Source: Acanthosoma haemorrhoidale
Lineage: Eukaryota; Arthropoda; Insecta; Hemiptera; Acanthosomatidae
NCBI GenBank assembly: GCA_930367205.1
Contig: OV884009.1
Coordinates: 87,007,189 to 87,071,188 of the forward strand
Reading direction: 5' to 3'
Length of the DNA: 64,000 nucleotides
Shown: one piece after another, positions 9,901-23,444 of the stretch
Position numbering within the stretch: the first letter of the stretch is position 1
Layout of the letters: each line of letters starts with the position of its first letter
Program-made: the position numbers and the translations under genes
The notes under the pieces: model-generated
Told to the model about the DNA's origin: nothing
Database searches by the model: none
Seen by the model: the letters and a program-made list of their open reading frames with translations, nothing else

Positions 9901-12184
9901 TATTAGGTATCACCTGAATAATAATCATTATTGACATCTACCAGGTGAAGCAGCCCAGCCATAATACACCTATGAGTCACTTATGCGTCCCCCATACCCA
10001 TTCTTCCATTCACCGCTTCATTATTTGTGTGACTTATTCATAGTTTTGTTCAAACTTTCTATTTGAACCAGCATATTATTAACAAGCTTTACAGCCGTTA
10101 TTAACGAGTTTTTACAGAACATCTCTGATAGTGTTTAATTACCAAGCCAAGAGTCTATACGTTCTATGCAAGTCGTAAAAACAATTGTATCGATCAGAAC
10201 TTTTAAAGGTGTATTCCAAAACAACTCTAAATATTTATGAATGCAAATAAATGCAAAATCAGTTCACAAACTATTCAAGATTCACAAGCAAACCCCTATG
10301 GCAGTAGTGGCGGTAAAGAAAAGTTTAAATAAATTATCAATAGAATGTTTTATTTAACGTCTCTCCAGTCGTTTTTAATGTTTTTTTGTTTTAGTTATTT
10401 ATTAAATTTATATTTATTTAAAAAGTACAATTGTTTATAGTTAATGTACAAAAATGCTGGAGGTAAAAATAAAAAATAAAATATTTTAAGTCATATTTTA
10501 ATTTAGTTAATGCTTAAAAAACCTAGTCATATATGGACCAACTAGTTTAAAAAGAATGTTCTATGCTTTAAGACCTTCCCATATTTAATAGGAGTACAGA
10601 AATGTTGTGTTACCAAATGCATTCTGTTACAAAATAAATAAAAAAAGTCTTGCCATTTACTTGTGTTCTTTATACGCCCTCCTCCCCCCCCCCCTCATAA
10701 ATCAAGACCTCGTATAACTAGTGCTAAATCCATTCACCCCTCGAGGGAGCACAGAGCCTCAACAGGTCCTGGTGTGTGTCCTCATGCCATCCCAAGAGTG
10801 GTCCCTGTCATCTGGCTCTCTTCCCTGAGGGTCCTAAGGTCCCCTGCTGATCTTGGGTAGCCATGTGGTTGTGGCGTATGTGGCAGACTAGTGAATACCA
10901 CTTTCCTTATAACCAAATGGCACCAAGATGGTGTTTAGATTTATCTTTGTTTATTTGTCTACACTCTTATGCAATCCTTTCTAGAGTCGGAAAGTCAACA
11001 GTTATCTGGATAGATATATTTGATATATAATAGTTTCTGTATTAAACGTTAAAAGGGCACACTAGAGATGGTAACTCAAAATAATTTGAGCAATATTTTT
11101 AAAAAATAAAGTTTTGGGAGCCAACAACAATAATAACGTATTCAATGTTCCAGCTAATTCGAATTGGTTTCTTTTGATGAATATTATAGCTATTATACGA
11201 ATGTTTAACAAAGCTTCGGGTTACAGTTTTATATGATTTGATTGATAAGATACCGTAAATTTCCTAATATCCACCGTGCTTCATCCGAACCCTCAAAACC
11301 CTCCTATTCCAGCACTTCCTTAGTGTCCAGACAGTCGCTTGCTAGACTGGGAACGATTTATTCATTATATTATATTTTCATAATTTTATTTCATTGCTCA
11401 CTATATATACCCGGATGTTTGGCTGAAACCTTCCTTGGTTTTTACTATTGTATATTTATGTTACTATTTTTTTGTATCTTATATGTGGATCCATCCGTGA
11501 TTTTATTTACTAAATCCAGTTAAACCATCTTTTATTTTATTATTATTATTATTTTTTTCTTATAGAAGTTTACAAAATACAATATTCGTCTATCACTACC
11601 GGAACCGAACTATTGAATATATAATTTAACGAAATTATTTCAAGGAAGGAATCCCAAGGCATGAGGCGTTGCCCCGGCCGCTGCTGATGGTGCGTAGCGG
11701 GCCCTCACAAGTTGAATGTAGGAAGGGGCCTAAATTGAAATATGAAGGCAGGGCCTGTTCTGACTTCAGATAGGTTTCTGCTGGCTCGCTTCCCAGTCAA
11801 ACTTACTACGAATGATGAACATATGATACAAATAGACATGGAAATTCTATGCTAAATTATGTTCTTTGAACATATATAAACGAAATGAAGAACAAAAGAA
11901 AGGGGAGCAACAAAATCAAAAGATACTTTACGAGCTCTGCTCGAGTTTCGTACTTACAATAATGAATGTGGAAAGAACTATTGAGTGTTTTTAATCAAAA
12001 ATTCTTCATTTTATTTGTTGAACCATCCGTATCAATGTAAATCAACAGATAAAAACAATTGTATATATTTATGGGGGAAACCTATTGAATTAAGCTTGAG
12101 AGTCATTAAGTACACAATTCCATTGTTCGCTGCAAAATTTTAAAATACTTATCAGTTTTCTTATCCATGAATAAATAAAGGTTT
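6935..12184. other. Long stretch with no recognised gene (possible intron)
   Basis: About 5.2 kb, mostly AT-rich. GC-richer patches at about 9080-9290, 10720-10870 and 11640-11790 look like old repeats but match no family I can name. A strong acceptor-like tract (ttttttttcttctacag) ends at 9545. The frame after it is open to 9845 only in phase 0, which does not fit the phase-1 donor at 6935. No exon is called. Confidence 0.4.
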
Positions 12185-13380
12185 GTGGATCTTAAGCTGG
12201 TTCGTTTAAACAGTTGGATGAAAATTGTTAGACATCCTTTCAATCTGTACACCGAAAAATTAGTCAATCAAGAATTATTCCTCTCCGACCCCCTAGGTAA
12301 AGATAAGCAAGATAGACTAATCAAGCTACTAAGGTCTAAACTCCAAGAAATCATCACAATACAATAAGCATTAGACGACGCTGACCCACTTGTTAGCACA
12401 TCTATTGAACAGTCAGTAACAGAAACATACAATGTGGCTGTAATTGGGGAAGATGTCGACCTTGTAGTGATTCTTACTGCAACTACACTACCTGACCACA
12501 ATATTTTATTATTAAAACCTGGCAGAGGAAAAATTCCAACTAATATTTATTTCACCTATCAAGAGCAGCAACTGGGACTGAAAGTCATTTTGTTCCTTCG
12601 TGCTTTTACTAGCTGTGATTCAAACATGTGCAACATTTAGGAGGAGTTGGTTTTGTAAAACTGTTCCAAAAACACCTCGACTTCCAAAGAGCAGCCAAAG
12701 TGTTCCTCGACCTCTCCTCCTCGCATGCTGATGTTGAGAAAGCTGGGTAATTATCCATGCTGAGATGGAGATGGAGAGCACCCTAACACCTACCGATACC
12801 ATTCATTCTTGAAATCTGTAGCAAATATCAGACCAGATCTGTCATCACTTCTACCAAGTAAGGGGGCAACGAAAGAACACTCATTTCGCACATTACATCA
12901 AGTGCAGCTAGGTTAGGAAACCATCTACCACCAGAGTTGTGAGGTTGGTAGCGCAAGCAGAATCACCTAGTTACGGGATTGACCAATGACCCCCTAGTGC
13001 TAAACGAAATTTTGGATTTTATATTTTGCAAATGCACTACAGATTGCAGCAGTACCAGGGGTAGCTCCAAGAAGTTGTCATTAACTGCTCCTCTTTATGT
13101 CATAACTGTTAGGTTGAGGACTGTTTGAACGGAGTGTCATCAAGTTGGGCACTTGATGGGCAGTTGGGAGTGCCCAACTTGATGAACGAGGATGACGAGG
13201 CAGAAGATTTCAAGCCCCTTCCCACATCCACCGTGAACACGGAATGCTATACTTCGGATGAAGATGAGTTCCTGCAGTCATGGGATTGGCACCCGAAGCA
13301 GAACCCTCTCGTCCCAAGAGAGGCAGGCCTACAAAATTTCCATTTTAATATTTTTCCAGTTAATATAAAAAAAAAATAAA
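12185..13380 (+). pseudogene. Decayed arthropod PIN-like (XPG/FEN1-type) protein with cysteine-rich tail
   Basis: One frame covers 12185-12640 with a single internal TAA at 12365. It reads ALDDADPLVSTSIEQ, VAVIGEDVDLVVILTATT, ILLLKPGRGK and ILFLRAFTSCD. This matches the D-A-D, G-E-D-x-D-L-x-V-L-L and H-A-F-x-G-C-D landmarks of a large multicopy protein family in arthropod genomes that I recall as PIN/XPG-I-like. In shifted frames there follow FVKLFQKHLDFQ with ADVEKAG, then TLHQVQLG, then ILDFIFCKCTTDCSSTRG, the last being the cysteine-rich tail with cysteines lost. An acidic end (NEDDEAEDF, SDEDEF) closes it. Multiple frameshifts make it a pseudogene. Confidence 0.6.
13138..13184. repeat. 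Perfect 16-bp inverted repeat with 15-nt loop
   Basis: catcaagttgggcact at 13138-13153 is the exact reverse complement of agtgcccaacttgatg at 13169-13184. It lies between the cysteine-rich and acidic parts of the PIN-like pseudogene, so it was created after or during that gene's decay, possibly by a template-switch event. Confidence 0.85.
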
Positions 13381-13390
13381 CTAAATGTGC

Positions 13391-14045
13391 CATTTCCTGT
13401 CCAAGCCAAGATGAAAAAGGAGGAGGGGTAGAGTAGTAACACCTCTTCAAAAACCCTTGATCCACCTGGGCCGGCTGATAGTACCTTGTGAGGGCCCATG
13501 CCACAGGGTATCAGGGCCTGGCACTGGGTAGCAGAACCAAGAATGGGCGTAAAAAGATTGACTTCGGACCGGTAATGACAATTTTGACAAAAGAGTCAGC
13601 TAAAAATCAATTTTCGATAGTAAATATCTCGGAAACTAAAACAGATACGAAAAAAATGAATATATATATTCTTGTAGAAAATATTATCAGCTTTCATTTT
13701 CAATTAAAACATTTCAGTGTGAAAAACCGTTTTCGAGTTATAAGTGAAAACCCGAAAAAAAGCGCCTTTCCATCCCCCCACTATGAAGCGGCACTGGTAG
13801 GGGCGGGGACCATGCTGGCAACAACTACTTTGTACACAACATAAACGTTGCCACTGTTGTGAATTGTTTTCAGTTATAAAGTGTTTTATTTATCATTACT
13901 GTTTTGAGTTCTTTAGTTGTTGAAACACATGGACAGACGAAAGACGATTGAAACTTTCCTTGCGGGTATGACGATTTAATAAGCTTTATCAGAAAATTTC
14001 TTCAAAAACTCGCTTACCAGTTGCAGAAAGTTTTTTTTTTTTTTT
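13391..14045. other. Possible continuation of the pseudogene; otherwise no gene
   Basis: The frame 13488-13844 contains PVMTILTKESAKNQFSIVNI and an AT-rich run. The phrase is weakly reminiscent of proteins found near the same arthropod family, but I cannot support a domain call. The rest is AT-rich. Confidence 0.25.
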
Positions 14046-14158
14046 ACTGTAAGAATGAGCGAGTGAATGAAAATTGTAAATATGGTATGAATTAGAACAT
14101 TTATCACAATTACTTGTTGCTCACTAAGGCAGAACGTAATTTTATCACAATGAAGTTT
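14046..14158 (+). repeat. LINE family B 3' tail only
   Basis: About 113 bp match the last part of the B 3' UTR: gaatgagcgagtgaatgaaa, ttgtaaatatggtatgaat, atcacaattactt, then aattttatcacaatgaag. A poly(T) run lies directly upstream. No clear target duplication was found. Confidence 0.75.
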
Positions 14159-17100
14159 TGAATCTACAACATATGTAGTTAAGTGTGCAGTGAAACACAA
14201 TAGGGTTTCGATCTTCTTAATAATTACTGCCTCTTGATCGATTCCCTAAGTTTTTTTTAAATTATTTTTGTAAACAGCCAAGTTCAGAAGTAATTCATAC
14301 CACACGCCCCAATTATTTTCATCTTTTTTTTAGGGAATTTTTTAACAGGAACAGCTGTTTTATTTAAAAATTTATAAAAAGTTGTAGTTAACCCGATTTT
14401 ATGTTTTTTTTAATTATGGTTTATTAAACCCCTAACATATTATACATATTCTTAATCAACTTGCCGAAACCTTCAATTTGATGCTCTACACAACATACTA
14501 CGGAATTTTTTTTTTCACAGCACAGTAATTTACTATTAATGACACTGATTATTGTTACACTTACTTTTTTTTTGTAGCCTAATCGGTCATTAAATGAAAC
14601 TGCCAAAATAAAATATCATGTCTCTAAAACAGTTTCCGGTTGATTTAATGTTATGAACAGCATTTTAATAACAGTTTTAATATGATCACCCTCTATGAAA
14701 GTAGGATTACAAAAAGACAGATTGTAGTTTTATCACAGTAATGAAGTTTCTAATTTTTTTTTTAAAGTTAATCTTCATTTCTCTATCATAAGTAACTACT
14801 TTCACATCTACTTATTTGTATACATTCATACTAAGTAGAGATTAAGAATAAAAATAAAACTTTAGATGCAGTTTTGTCTTCTATCCTTCTCATATCGGGA
14901 AGGTGACAATTCTGCGGGAGAATTGGAGGTACTCCTGGGCTATGTGTGTATGCCTATATGAATTTATATTTTAAATACGCTATAAAAGTGAGAGCCAATG
15001 TAAATTTATAAATACAGCATGATTGGCCTGAGGGCAGATTGTAATTTTATTCAAATAAATATATTTAAATAAAAAGAAGTTTTTCATCAATAATAAAACA
15101 ATTTACTAACAAAAAATATTGCGAAAGACGAAGGAATTTAATCTGGAATAAATTATAGGGCACACTCGTCTTTATATGAATTGCTAAACTACACTAAAAT
15201 GCAGAAAGGGAGGGGGAGATATGGCGGTTATTTAGAGGGTTAGAGCGGCAAAGTTTAGCTGAAGAGCTGGTCTGTTGTGGTTTGGCCTGGGCAGCACACC
15301 CTGCCAACTTATAATTCGCCCATATTTACCTTACCTTTCTAGGACCTTCATTAGCTAATCACTGGCTACCGGCCCTTTGGGGCTAACACTTGGATTGTCA
15401 CTTTGATCACCAACTCTGTGGAATCAGTGGTTTGTCTACGGCTGTTGCTAAACAACCGTGATAACGCCTAGAAGTCCGCTATTGTCAATTTTATTTGACC
15501 TCCTTTCAGGCTATAAGGACTATTAACTATCGTTGTAGACCTAATATAGCAACGGTTTTATTCAACAAAATTGCGGTAGACAATTCAATGTTGAGAATTT
15601 TACAATAATTTCTATATTTCATTCATAATTTTACCTTTTTGTACACTGATATGACCGGTAGAATGAAATATTCAACGTTTACTTTCAAAAGAAAAAAAAA
15701 AATCTTATAAAAAACATTTTAAAGGGACAGTTTTAATTAATTTAATAATTGAATACTTTATTAGTTTTATCAACAATGATCTAATTAGGGTGTCCATGCT
15801 TTTATTCCAAACCATGAAACATTTTCGTTTTCACCCCTGTCTGTTATGGTCTATGTAAAAACCCCTATTAATGCAATCACAGATAAAGGGTTCATGGAGA
15901 CTCCATTTGATGTGAGGAATATTTGAAAAACGTCTTCATAAAACAGGATTAAATCTCATTAATTAGGAATTAGCTGTTATTGACTAATAAATATTTTTTT
16001 ATAATTTTGAGTAGGGCATTAAATCAGATATGTACACTTCCCCATTAACAATTTATCGTATTATATATAAAGCATAAACTTGGTACAATTGAGTATATCT
16101 TGATGCAATATTTTACTTATAATAAAGGTTTCAATACCACCGGCCCTGTTAATTATTTGTCTGATCAGGAAGTGTGAGCTGAGTTCCTTTCCTCAAATTA
16201 GAAAATTTGATATTATTTTTACCACAAATCTGAACATAGTGGATTCAAGGCCCCTCTGTATTATTGTTGTTTAAATAAAATTATAAAAGCTAACCGAAGA
16301 ATTATTTTTGGTCTGGTCACTTAGTCGGTCTTGTGGGAGTAATTAGAATCTGCTTGCTGATGAGTCCGGTTCAGAAAACCTTAAGTTTGGTTGGGAGGTA
16401 ACAGCTTTAAACCAACCACGTGAGCTAATCAGCGCCACCTAACAACTTGGACAACTTCCGTCGGCTATATGTTTACATGTATTCTATTTTATTATTTTGG
16501 GTAGTTGAACCTTCAGTATCTCCAAACAATTTTTTATTGTCAAAACAACCTCTAAAATCAACCATTCTCCTACCCAGGTATCATCAGGACTACAATTTAG
16601 ACTTTAATGTGTTTAAAAGTAATATAATGCAAGAAATATAATGTAATGAGATTTGATTCACTAAATAAAATTTTGGAAAAACAATAAAAAGAGTATAACA
16701 ACAAACCTGAGAAAGTTATTGTATATTTTAAGATACGCTGCCTTATTTTTGTATGTACCGAATTGCTAACTTTAACTTTACTAACTTGTTTAACTGTAAA
16801 CAAAAATTAAAATGCATTAAATATTAATTATTTAAATTATTAAATTAAATCTTTTTAATTAATTCAATTATTAAAACGAATGCAATGGTTTTTAAAATGG
16901 TTTAAGTGTGATGTTTACCCATGGATTTTAATTCTAGTACTTCATAAAAAATAAAAAAAACGGTTGGTAAAACTATTTCAATGCTGTTAAGTAGTGGCTT
17001 TGAAATAAGTTGTATCTATTATGAAGAACTTTATTTTTAAAAAATGTTTCCTTGTACATTATTATTAATTGAGATGTAAGAAAACATTTATTCTTATGTA

Positions 17101-19788
17101 AAATTGAAATAATTTTAAGAATCATTTATGTCCTGGTATAGAGAAAATAATTGCGGAATTTATCATTTTTTTTTTAATTTTCTACCACGCTTGTGTATTG
17201 ACCCCTAACATCGGGAGGGGATTTCTATAACGCAAGAGAAAAAACCTATAAAAACCACACTGATGGGAGAATTTCATAGTGTTACCATCTGTAATTTTTT
17301 GTTTGAAAAAATAACGATTCGGTAATAGCAGAACGTTCGATACTGTTCGCAAGTTTTTATTCTCCTCAAGCCGATCAGATGAAAAGGGCGATGGCAGAGT
17401 AAAGCAAGTGGGCTACAAAGGTTTTATGAAATATCTCAAGGTTTAGTCGCTGTACTTTCTTTCACTTTCAACTTTGACCAAGTGGTAAAAAATAAAAAAT
17501 AAAGTATTTTAGAGTATATTTACTGCTCTTTGCAAAGGCTTTAACTCTTGACATGAAAGGTTTAATACACATAGGGTCTGCAGTCGTGGCGGAGTGTCAC
17601 GTGAATTGATCGTTATTTTCTTTAGCCCAGGTATTGCTTGTATCAGATAGTATTAGATATGAACATATAAAGTTCATTTCTGACTCCAAAGGGAGTGGTT
17701 TTAGTTTCGAACAGGTACTGGTACAGTTCAAACCATCGTCATTCATAAATCTGTCTGTTTTACAATGTCAACGGGTTCATAAAAATTAAACTAATCCATC
17801 TAAAATTGTAATAGTATATTATACAACACCCTATGTCACGCTAAATATGTTGCAGTTGATATTATAATGGAAAATACATCCAAAAAAAGTTTGAATTTTC
17901 ATTTCAAAATTCCTGTATTCAGTAACTAACCAGATTCTATCTGAGATATATGAAGTCTTAGTTTTGAAACTATTTAAGAATGATATTTCCAAATGTTTCC
18001 CCGCGGTTAAAGATACATTGAAGAAGCAACATAGTTTCATGATGTTTAAAAATAAAATGAAAGCGGAGCGTTAAATCATGTATTTAATGTTGTTTTTATG
18101 TGTTAAGCAGTATAATTAGAATTTTTATTTATTTATGGAAAAGGTGGTTTTCAATGACTGAAATGGTCTAACAAATAGTTAAATTAAATTGTGAAATGAA
18201 ATAAATTAAATAGTTTCACAGTTATTTAATGAGTATTTAAGAAACTCACGCATTTAAATTGCTTTGTATATACTTGGTTGTAACATAAGCTTTTGTACAT
18301 GAAACTAGTTAATTCCTAAAAATAATATGCTTACGGTGGCTTTGTACCCGATCCTCGTGTGGCTTGGCACTCTCGAGTAATTCATCGCCATCTGACAACT
18401 AAAGAACAACCAGAGCGAGGAGCGTCTTGAAGACTGGTTCCCAGCATTGAAGTGTCTGAACCAAAGAGCTGCCGTATTTGATTTCTTTTATTTACAGACA
18501 GTGAGCTGGCTGCCTTATCGAAAATTTAATTCTGAATCCACGCGAATCTCTACAACTCTGGGTAGTATAGAAAAACATTTATTGTCAAAGTCCTTGAGTC
18601 TCGCCGGTTTCTACATTTTTAATTAATATGTTTTCAAACAGGTCGCTCTAGTGCTGTGCTAAGAAATAAAATTTACCAAATATAATAATAATGTACCAAT
18701 ATGCATTCAGGAAAAACCCTCTAATTTCCCAGCTACCAAATAGTGGCATTCGTCAAGCTGTTCTTGTCCTTGGATGAAGATAGTGAAAACAAACAAACTG
18801 TTCCAAAATCTTAAAGGTGTGCTTGTTAAACATCATCTCAAATCATGTTTTAGATGTTTGGTTTACCCAAATTCCAATAAAAAAGCTGTCCCCCCATATT
18901 TGAGGATATATCGGATACGGTTAAGAAAAACTGAATTAAAAAATATTGCCAAAAAAAATAAGTTGAAGGCAGCCAACAATAGAAATGGCGTATTGAAATA
19001 TTCTTCAATTATATTGAAATGCTTGGGAGCATTTCTCCCAAAATTATAAAGGGATATATCTACTCAACGAAAAGCAGGTAACCAATACAAAGTAACTCTA
19101 TTAAGTCTTACATAGTAACATAGTTTTTTTTTCGTTAGAAGAAATTTGGTGGCGTATTATATTTCCTTTGACTTCTTGTACACAGGCACATATACATTGT
19201 AGCGTTCATACATCAAATAATTTTGAATAATTAAAATTCATTTATTTCTTCCTGCTATTACACTTTGTATGGTTGAAGGGATACCTGTTTGAAATAATAT
19301 ACGATAAGCCATACATTCGTTTAATTGAGGAACGATTTATTGGTATTTTACATGAATATTCTTTTGTGTCATCCAGGTTTTCTATTTTTTCACGAGCCGA
19401 ATTCTGTTTTTTTTTTCAAAGGCGAGTCAAGTTATATGTTTCCTTTATCTGGCTGCAAACGTGACTCGGGGCTAGTTCCAATGCTCTGCTGAAGTGAATG
19501 CTCATCGCATTATATTTGTTCCATTTTCATAAGTGGATTAATTCAGCATTAGACGTTCCACGAAATACTAGGTCTGATCAAAGCTATCAAGTCAAAAGAC
19601 GTTCTAACGTGTCAAATGTACCGTTGCTTTTCCACAGTCAAAGAGAGAGACTTTGGAACAGGTACAGTGCAATCGAATGTCGGCTTCCTCACTAACTGCG
19701 ATAGTGGTAATCAAAATAATCCGTCCTTGACAAGTTCCACAATAACTAGGAATATAATGATTAAATATTGCTTAAAAGTACAATAAAT
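14159..19788. other. Long AT-rich stretch with no recognised gene
   Basis: No domain was seen in any open frame. Two scraps at 14712-14749 and about 15031-15063 repeat the phrase cagattgtaattttat of the B tail and may be very old B ends. GC-richer unique-looking patches occur at about 15190-15480 and 18340-18480 without coding signal that I recognise. The open frame at 18774-19049 is lysine- and arginine-rich and unassigned. Confidence 0.45.
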
Positions 19789-19791
19789 GGA

Positions 19792-20395
19792 AACTTCTTT
19801 ATTGTGATACAATTAGAATCTGCCGGCAATAAGTAATTGTGATAAATGTTTTCATTCATACCATATTTACAATTTTCATTCACTCGCTCATTCATACAGT
19901 ATTCACAAACAGCCCAGAGACCTCCCAAATCCAAATGGTTGTCACCTCACTCGAGTCACATGCAAAAGAGGAAGCGGAGTCTTGCGAAGTCCCCCACGCT
20001 GTGGAGGCTGACGAAGAGCGCGAGAGCCACATACGTTCAGAACATGACTGGAAAAACTGGCCATTGCCAGGACTCCCACTGTTACGCATTTATAGCAATC
20101 ACGAGGACACTGCCATTTTAGTCTCCGAGGAGGATTATAGGGATGAGTAGCGCTGTGTAATGACTGTGCTAGTGGATTAGGGTTGTTGGATAGGTTACTA
20201 TGGAATTTCGTGAGCTCGGAAGGGATGAGATCAAAAATGTAGGGTATAAAAAGATCGTTATGAAGGGTTTTGTTGCTGACGTAATAAGGGGCATTTACTA
20301 TTGTTCTCAGGACTTTTAATTGAAAGGATTGGATACGCTTGATGTTCGAATTTTTCGCTGTCCCCTTAGCTCTATTCCGTATGTCCAGATTGGCT
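19792..20395 (-). mobile_element. LINE family B, short 3' copy
   Basis: The 3' tail is on the left (tgataaatgttttcattcat) and the element reads leftwards. Similarity to the B copy at 3.9-6.1 kb ends at about 20395, after tccgtatgtccagattggct. About 600 bp remain. No target duplication could be found by eye. Confidence 0.85.
20070..20395 (-). pseudogene. Family B ORF2 C-terminus
   Basis: The minus strand encodes NIKRIQSFQLKVLRTIVNAP, then YYVSNKTLHNDL, IPYIFDLIPSEL, KFHSNLSNNPNP and NPPRRLKWQCPRD. This is the conserved tail after the reverse transcriptase in Jockey-clade LINEs. Other copies end ORF2 with a DLL-stop soon after this point; here the frame runs on into the former 3' UTR because of base changes. 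No catalytic residues are included. Confidence 0.8.
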
Positions 20396-20651
20396 ATATC
20401 TTTATTTTTAAAACTATGCCAAGTAATGTTTTTATTATTTTTACATAACACAGTCTGTTACATCAAGTTTGAACTTAATCATATATACATATAATAAAGG
20501 ATGTATGAAGCGAGTTTCTTAAATATTTATTCAAAGATTGTTTAAAAAACTAGTTGGTATTATTATGTGAAGTTGGGCGTCTTTTTCCATGCTCGACAAA
20601 AACATTTACCATGTAAACAGTAAATTCAACTAATGCACTTTATGTGGTTCA

Positions 20652-23178
20652 CCGGATATCGTCGTGCTAACGGATACGAGAATTGTGAACCAGAACGTAA
20701 GGCTACAGGGCTACTCTGTTGTCATCGAACGGACCGATGGCTACGGTGGAGTTCTGGTGGCTATACGACACGGCATCACATGGTTAAAAGTGGCTCCGCC
20801 ACTGAATACATTTGATGTCAGGCTCCACCACTTGACGGTGAAGATAAATTTAGGGACACCCATTTATCTCACCGCCATGTATTAGAGACTGAGGGCGTCT
20901 CTCCTGGAGTTCTCAGCTCTTATTAAAGAGCGTGCCAAGAGAAATAACAACTTGGTTGTCGGAGACTTAAATGCGCGGCATTCCTTGTGGAATAATGCCA
21001 CCGCCAACCCAGCGCGAAGAGCCTTGGTAAAGGCGCCCTTTACTATTGTTCACACTCAGAACTACACCTTTCGCCATTGAGGTAACAATGCACAGACCTC
21101 TACCCTAGATCTTTTACTCACAAAACAGCCGCATAGGATAAACAATTGTGAGACCCTGGACCTAGTAACGACCGACCACCTGCCAGTATTGTATTCCATT
21201 GACGGTAGAGTTGTGATCCCGCGTCCCACGAAGTACGACTATCGTCGGGCTGACTGGGACCTATATCGATCACAACTTTACCACTAATTGCATACGTTTC
21301 CTGTTCTTCGCAGTACAGAGGAAGTGGATCGACAGGTAGTTTTCCTGACCGAGGTTATCGTCGGTGCAGCAAACACTGCTATCCCAAAGTTTAGCCCGAA
21401 GCCTCCCATGCTACAAAAACCACCAGACCATATTCTTCGATTTATTGCATTACGCAATAATTGGAAAAATAACTGGTATAGAACAAGGAATCGTCAGGCC
21501 AAGAACCAAGTAACCTCTCTTACAACACAAATTCGTGGCTTGATGAGGAATTGGAAGACGGTAACGTGACACGAACGGCTTCATGGCGATTTCCGTAAGT
21601 TTTGGAAGCTCCTAAAGACTACTACCAAGAAGGACTCAGGTGTCCGTCTTCATGACAGATACACCCTGTACACATCGGAAGAACAGGCTAAAATATTGGC
21701 CGACCACTATACCGCCGACAACGCCGCTAGGACAGGTAACTACCATGATCCTCAGCAGTTGAGGACAGGTCAGAACTATATGTTTGTCTCCCCGAAGCAG
21801 CTCAAGGCGATTCTCCGCCGGTGTCAGGGAAACCGAGCACCAGGGGGTGACGGGGTGCAAACGGTATTGCTGAAACAGCTGCCGAGAAGACGGATTGCCC
21901 AACTCGTTAACCTGTACAATTCATGTATCAGGTTGCGATACTTCCCGACAGCGTGGAAGCAAGCTATCTTATTCCCGCTGAGCAAGCCCACAAAGAGAGG
22001 CGACCACCCAGCCCACTATCGCCCGATCAGTCTCCTTTCTCACATGGGGAAGATTCTCGAAAAGATAATACTGTACTACCTGAAGGAGTTCTGTTCGGAA
22101 AATGCTTTCATTCCGTACGAGCAGACAGGTTTTCAGGCTCATCTGAGTACAGAACATCCGCTTGTGAAGGTACAAACGGAAGCCACCCTCGGTATCAACA
22201 AGAATACAGCAACTGCTATGATTTAGTTGGACTGCACGCAGGCTTTCGACTCAGTGTCTCACGGGATGCTGTGCCGACAGTTTTGTGACTGGGAATGCCC
22301 AGAGCAGCTATATACCATGTTGTTTTCGTTCTTGAAGAACAGATCGGTGAGGGTACGGGTGGGTGATTGCCTCTCTAACCCATTCCCTCTGACTTGTGGA
22401 GTTCCTCATGGTGCGGTTCTGTCTCCGGTTCTTTTCAGTATGTACACATCTGAAATTGTTGGGACAAACTATCAGAAAGCTACTGTAATCGCTTTCGCCG
22501 ACGACATTGTGGTTTACAGCAGCAGCATGAGTGCACAAAGAGCTCTTACATAGGCCGAGTAAGTTTGTAACGTTATCGGTGACAGACTGGGCATGTTAAA
22601 CATCAGTGTAAACGCCGGGAAGACCGACTGCGTAATCTTCTCCCTCCAAAAGGGGAAAAAATCCTTGCCAAAATCGTATAGCATAGGAGGGCAAGAGAAC
22701 TCACCAGCTTTCTCAATGCACTATTTGGGTATAAAAATGGATAGGCATCTCCATTTCTCTACTCATTTTAGTAATAAAATAGAAAAAGTACGACAATGGT
22801 CTTACCGGCTATCGCACTTGCTAACTTCACCTAACCTGTCGCTTCGTCTCAAATTGATGATATATAAATGTGTCCTCCGGCCAGCTGCTGTACGGTGCCC
22901 CGCTATTTACCCACTTGACTGACAATACAGCCAAATGTCTCCAACACTTCCAGAATGGAATCATGCGGAAGGTGGTCCGACATACCTCTTTCGAGTGGTT
23001 GAAGAACGCTGACCTGCACCCGTTGCTTGGTGTGCCGTCGGTGGGCGAGTTCATCCGCCGGAGACACATTAAGTTTTTTGACTCGTTACAGCACCTGAAA
23101 AACCCAGTGTTTAACACTATGACCCCACCACCCCTCCCGCATCGATGGCAACAGATTGTCGGGGAAAAATTAGGATAA
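20652..23178 (+). pseudogene. Family A ORF2: APE endonuclease plus reverse transcriptase, broken
   Basis: The endonuclease part begins DIVVLTDTRIVNQN at 20655 and includes VVGDLNARHSLWNN near 20955 and TTDHLPVLYSIDG near 21170. The reverse transcriptase has APGGDGVQTVLLKQLP at about 21840, HYRPISLLSHMGKILEKI at 22015, DCTQAFDSVSHGML at 22230, CGVPHGAVLSPVLFSM at 22395 and the catalytic AFADDIVVYSS at 22490. The thumb and tail follow to the TAA at 23176-23178. Stops at about 20882, 21078 and 22224 and several frameshifts inactivate it. Wording is Jockey/CR1-like and differs from family B. Antisense open frames are shadows. Confidence 0.92.
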
Positions 23179-23444
23179 GAATTAGTATGTAAGTTAGTTT
23201 TAAGGTTGATCAAAAAGGTGAGCCCCATCACCTTTATTAGTCAGTTTAGACCAGTCACGTATAATGTATATCATTATACTTGTTTATTCATTATATAATT
23301 TCTATAAAATAACAAAACCTGTATATAATGTAGTGATGCTACAGGAAATACAACATAATTTGTTAATAGATTCATCTGAGGATCTATAATTCTATATAAT
23401 TATCTGGAAATTTAAAGGGGCTATGGGGGGAGAAAAAAAAAATT
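20652..23444 (+). mobile_element. LINE family A, 2.8-kb copy with poly(A) and target duplication
   Basis: Direct repeats tgtggttca at 20643-20651 and 23445-23453 bracket the element exactly. It begins inside the ORF2 endonuclease, so it is 5'-truncated, and ends in an A-rich tail at 23431-23442. It is one of three A copies in the window and has the longest ORF2. The target duplication and A-tail show target-primed reverse transcription. Confidence 0.93.

Noticed and set aside
10663..10860. Proline-rich open frame
   Set aside because: The proline run comes from a poly(C) tract at 10684-10694, and the rest shows no domain.
11242..11523. Open frame with hydrophobic stretches that could be a membrane protein
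   Set aside because: AT-rich DNA yields Phe/Leu/Ile-rich frames by chance, and there is no conserved motif or gene context.
19839..20150. Plus-strand open frames over the B copy
   Set aside because: They are antisense shadows of the family B ORF2 tail and 3' UTR; the same shadow recurs at 28409-28765.
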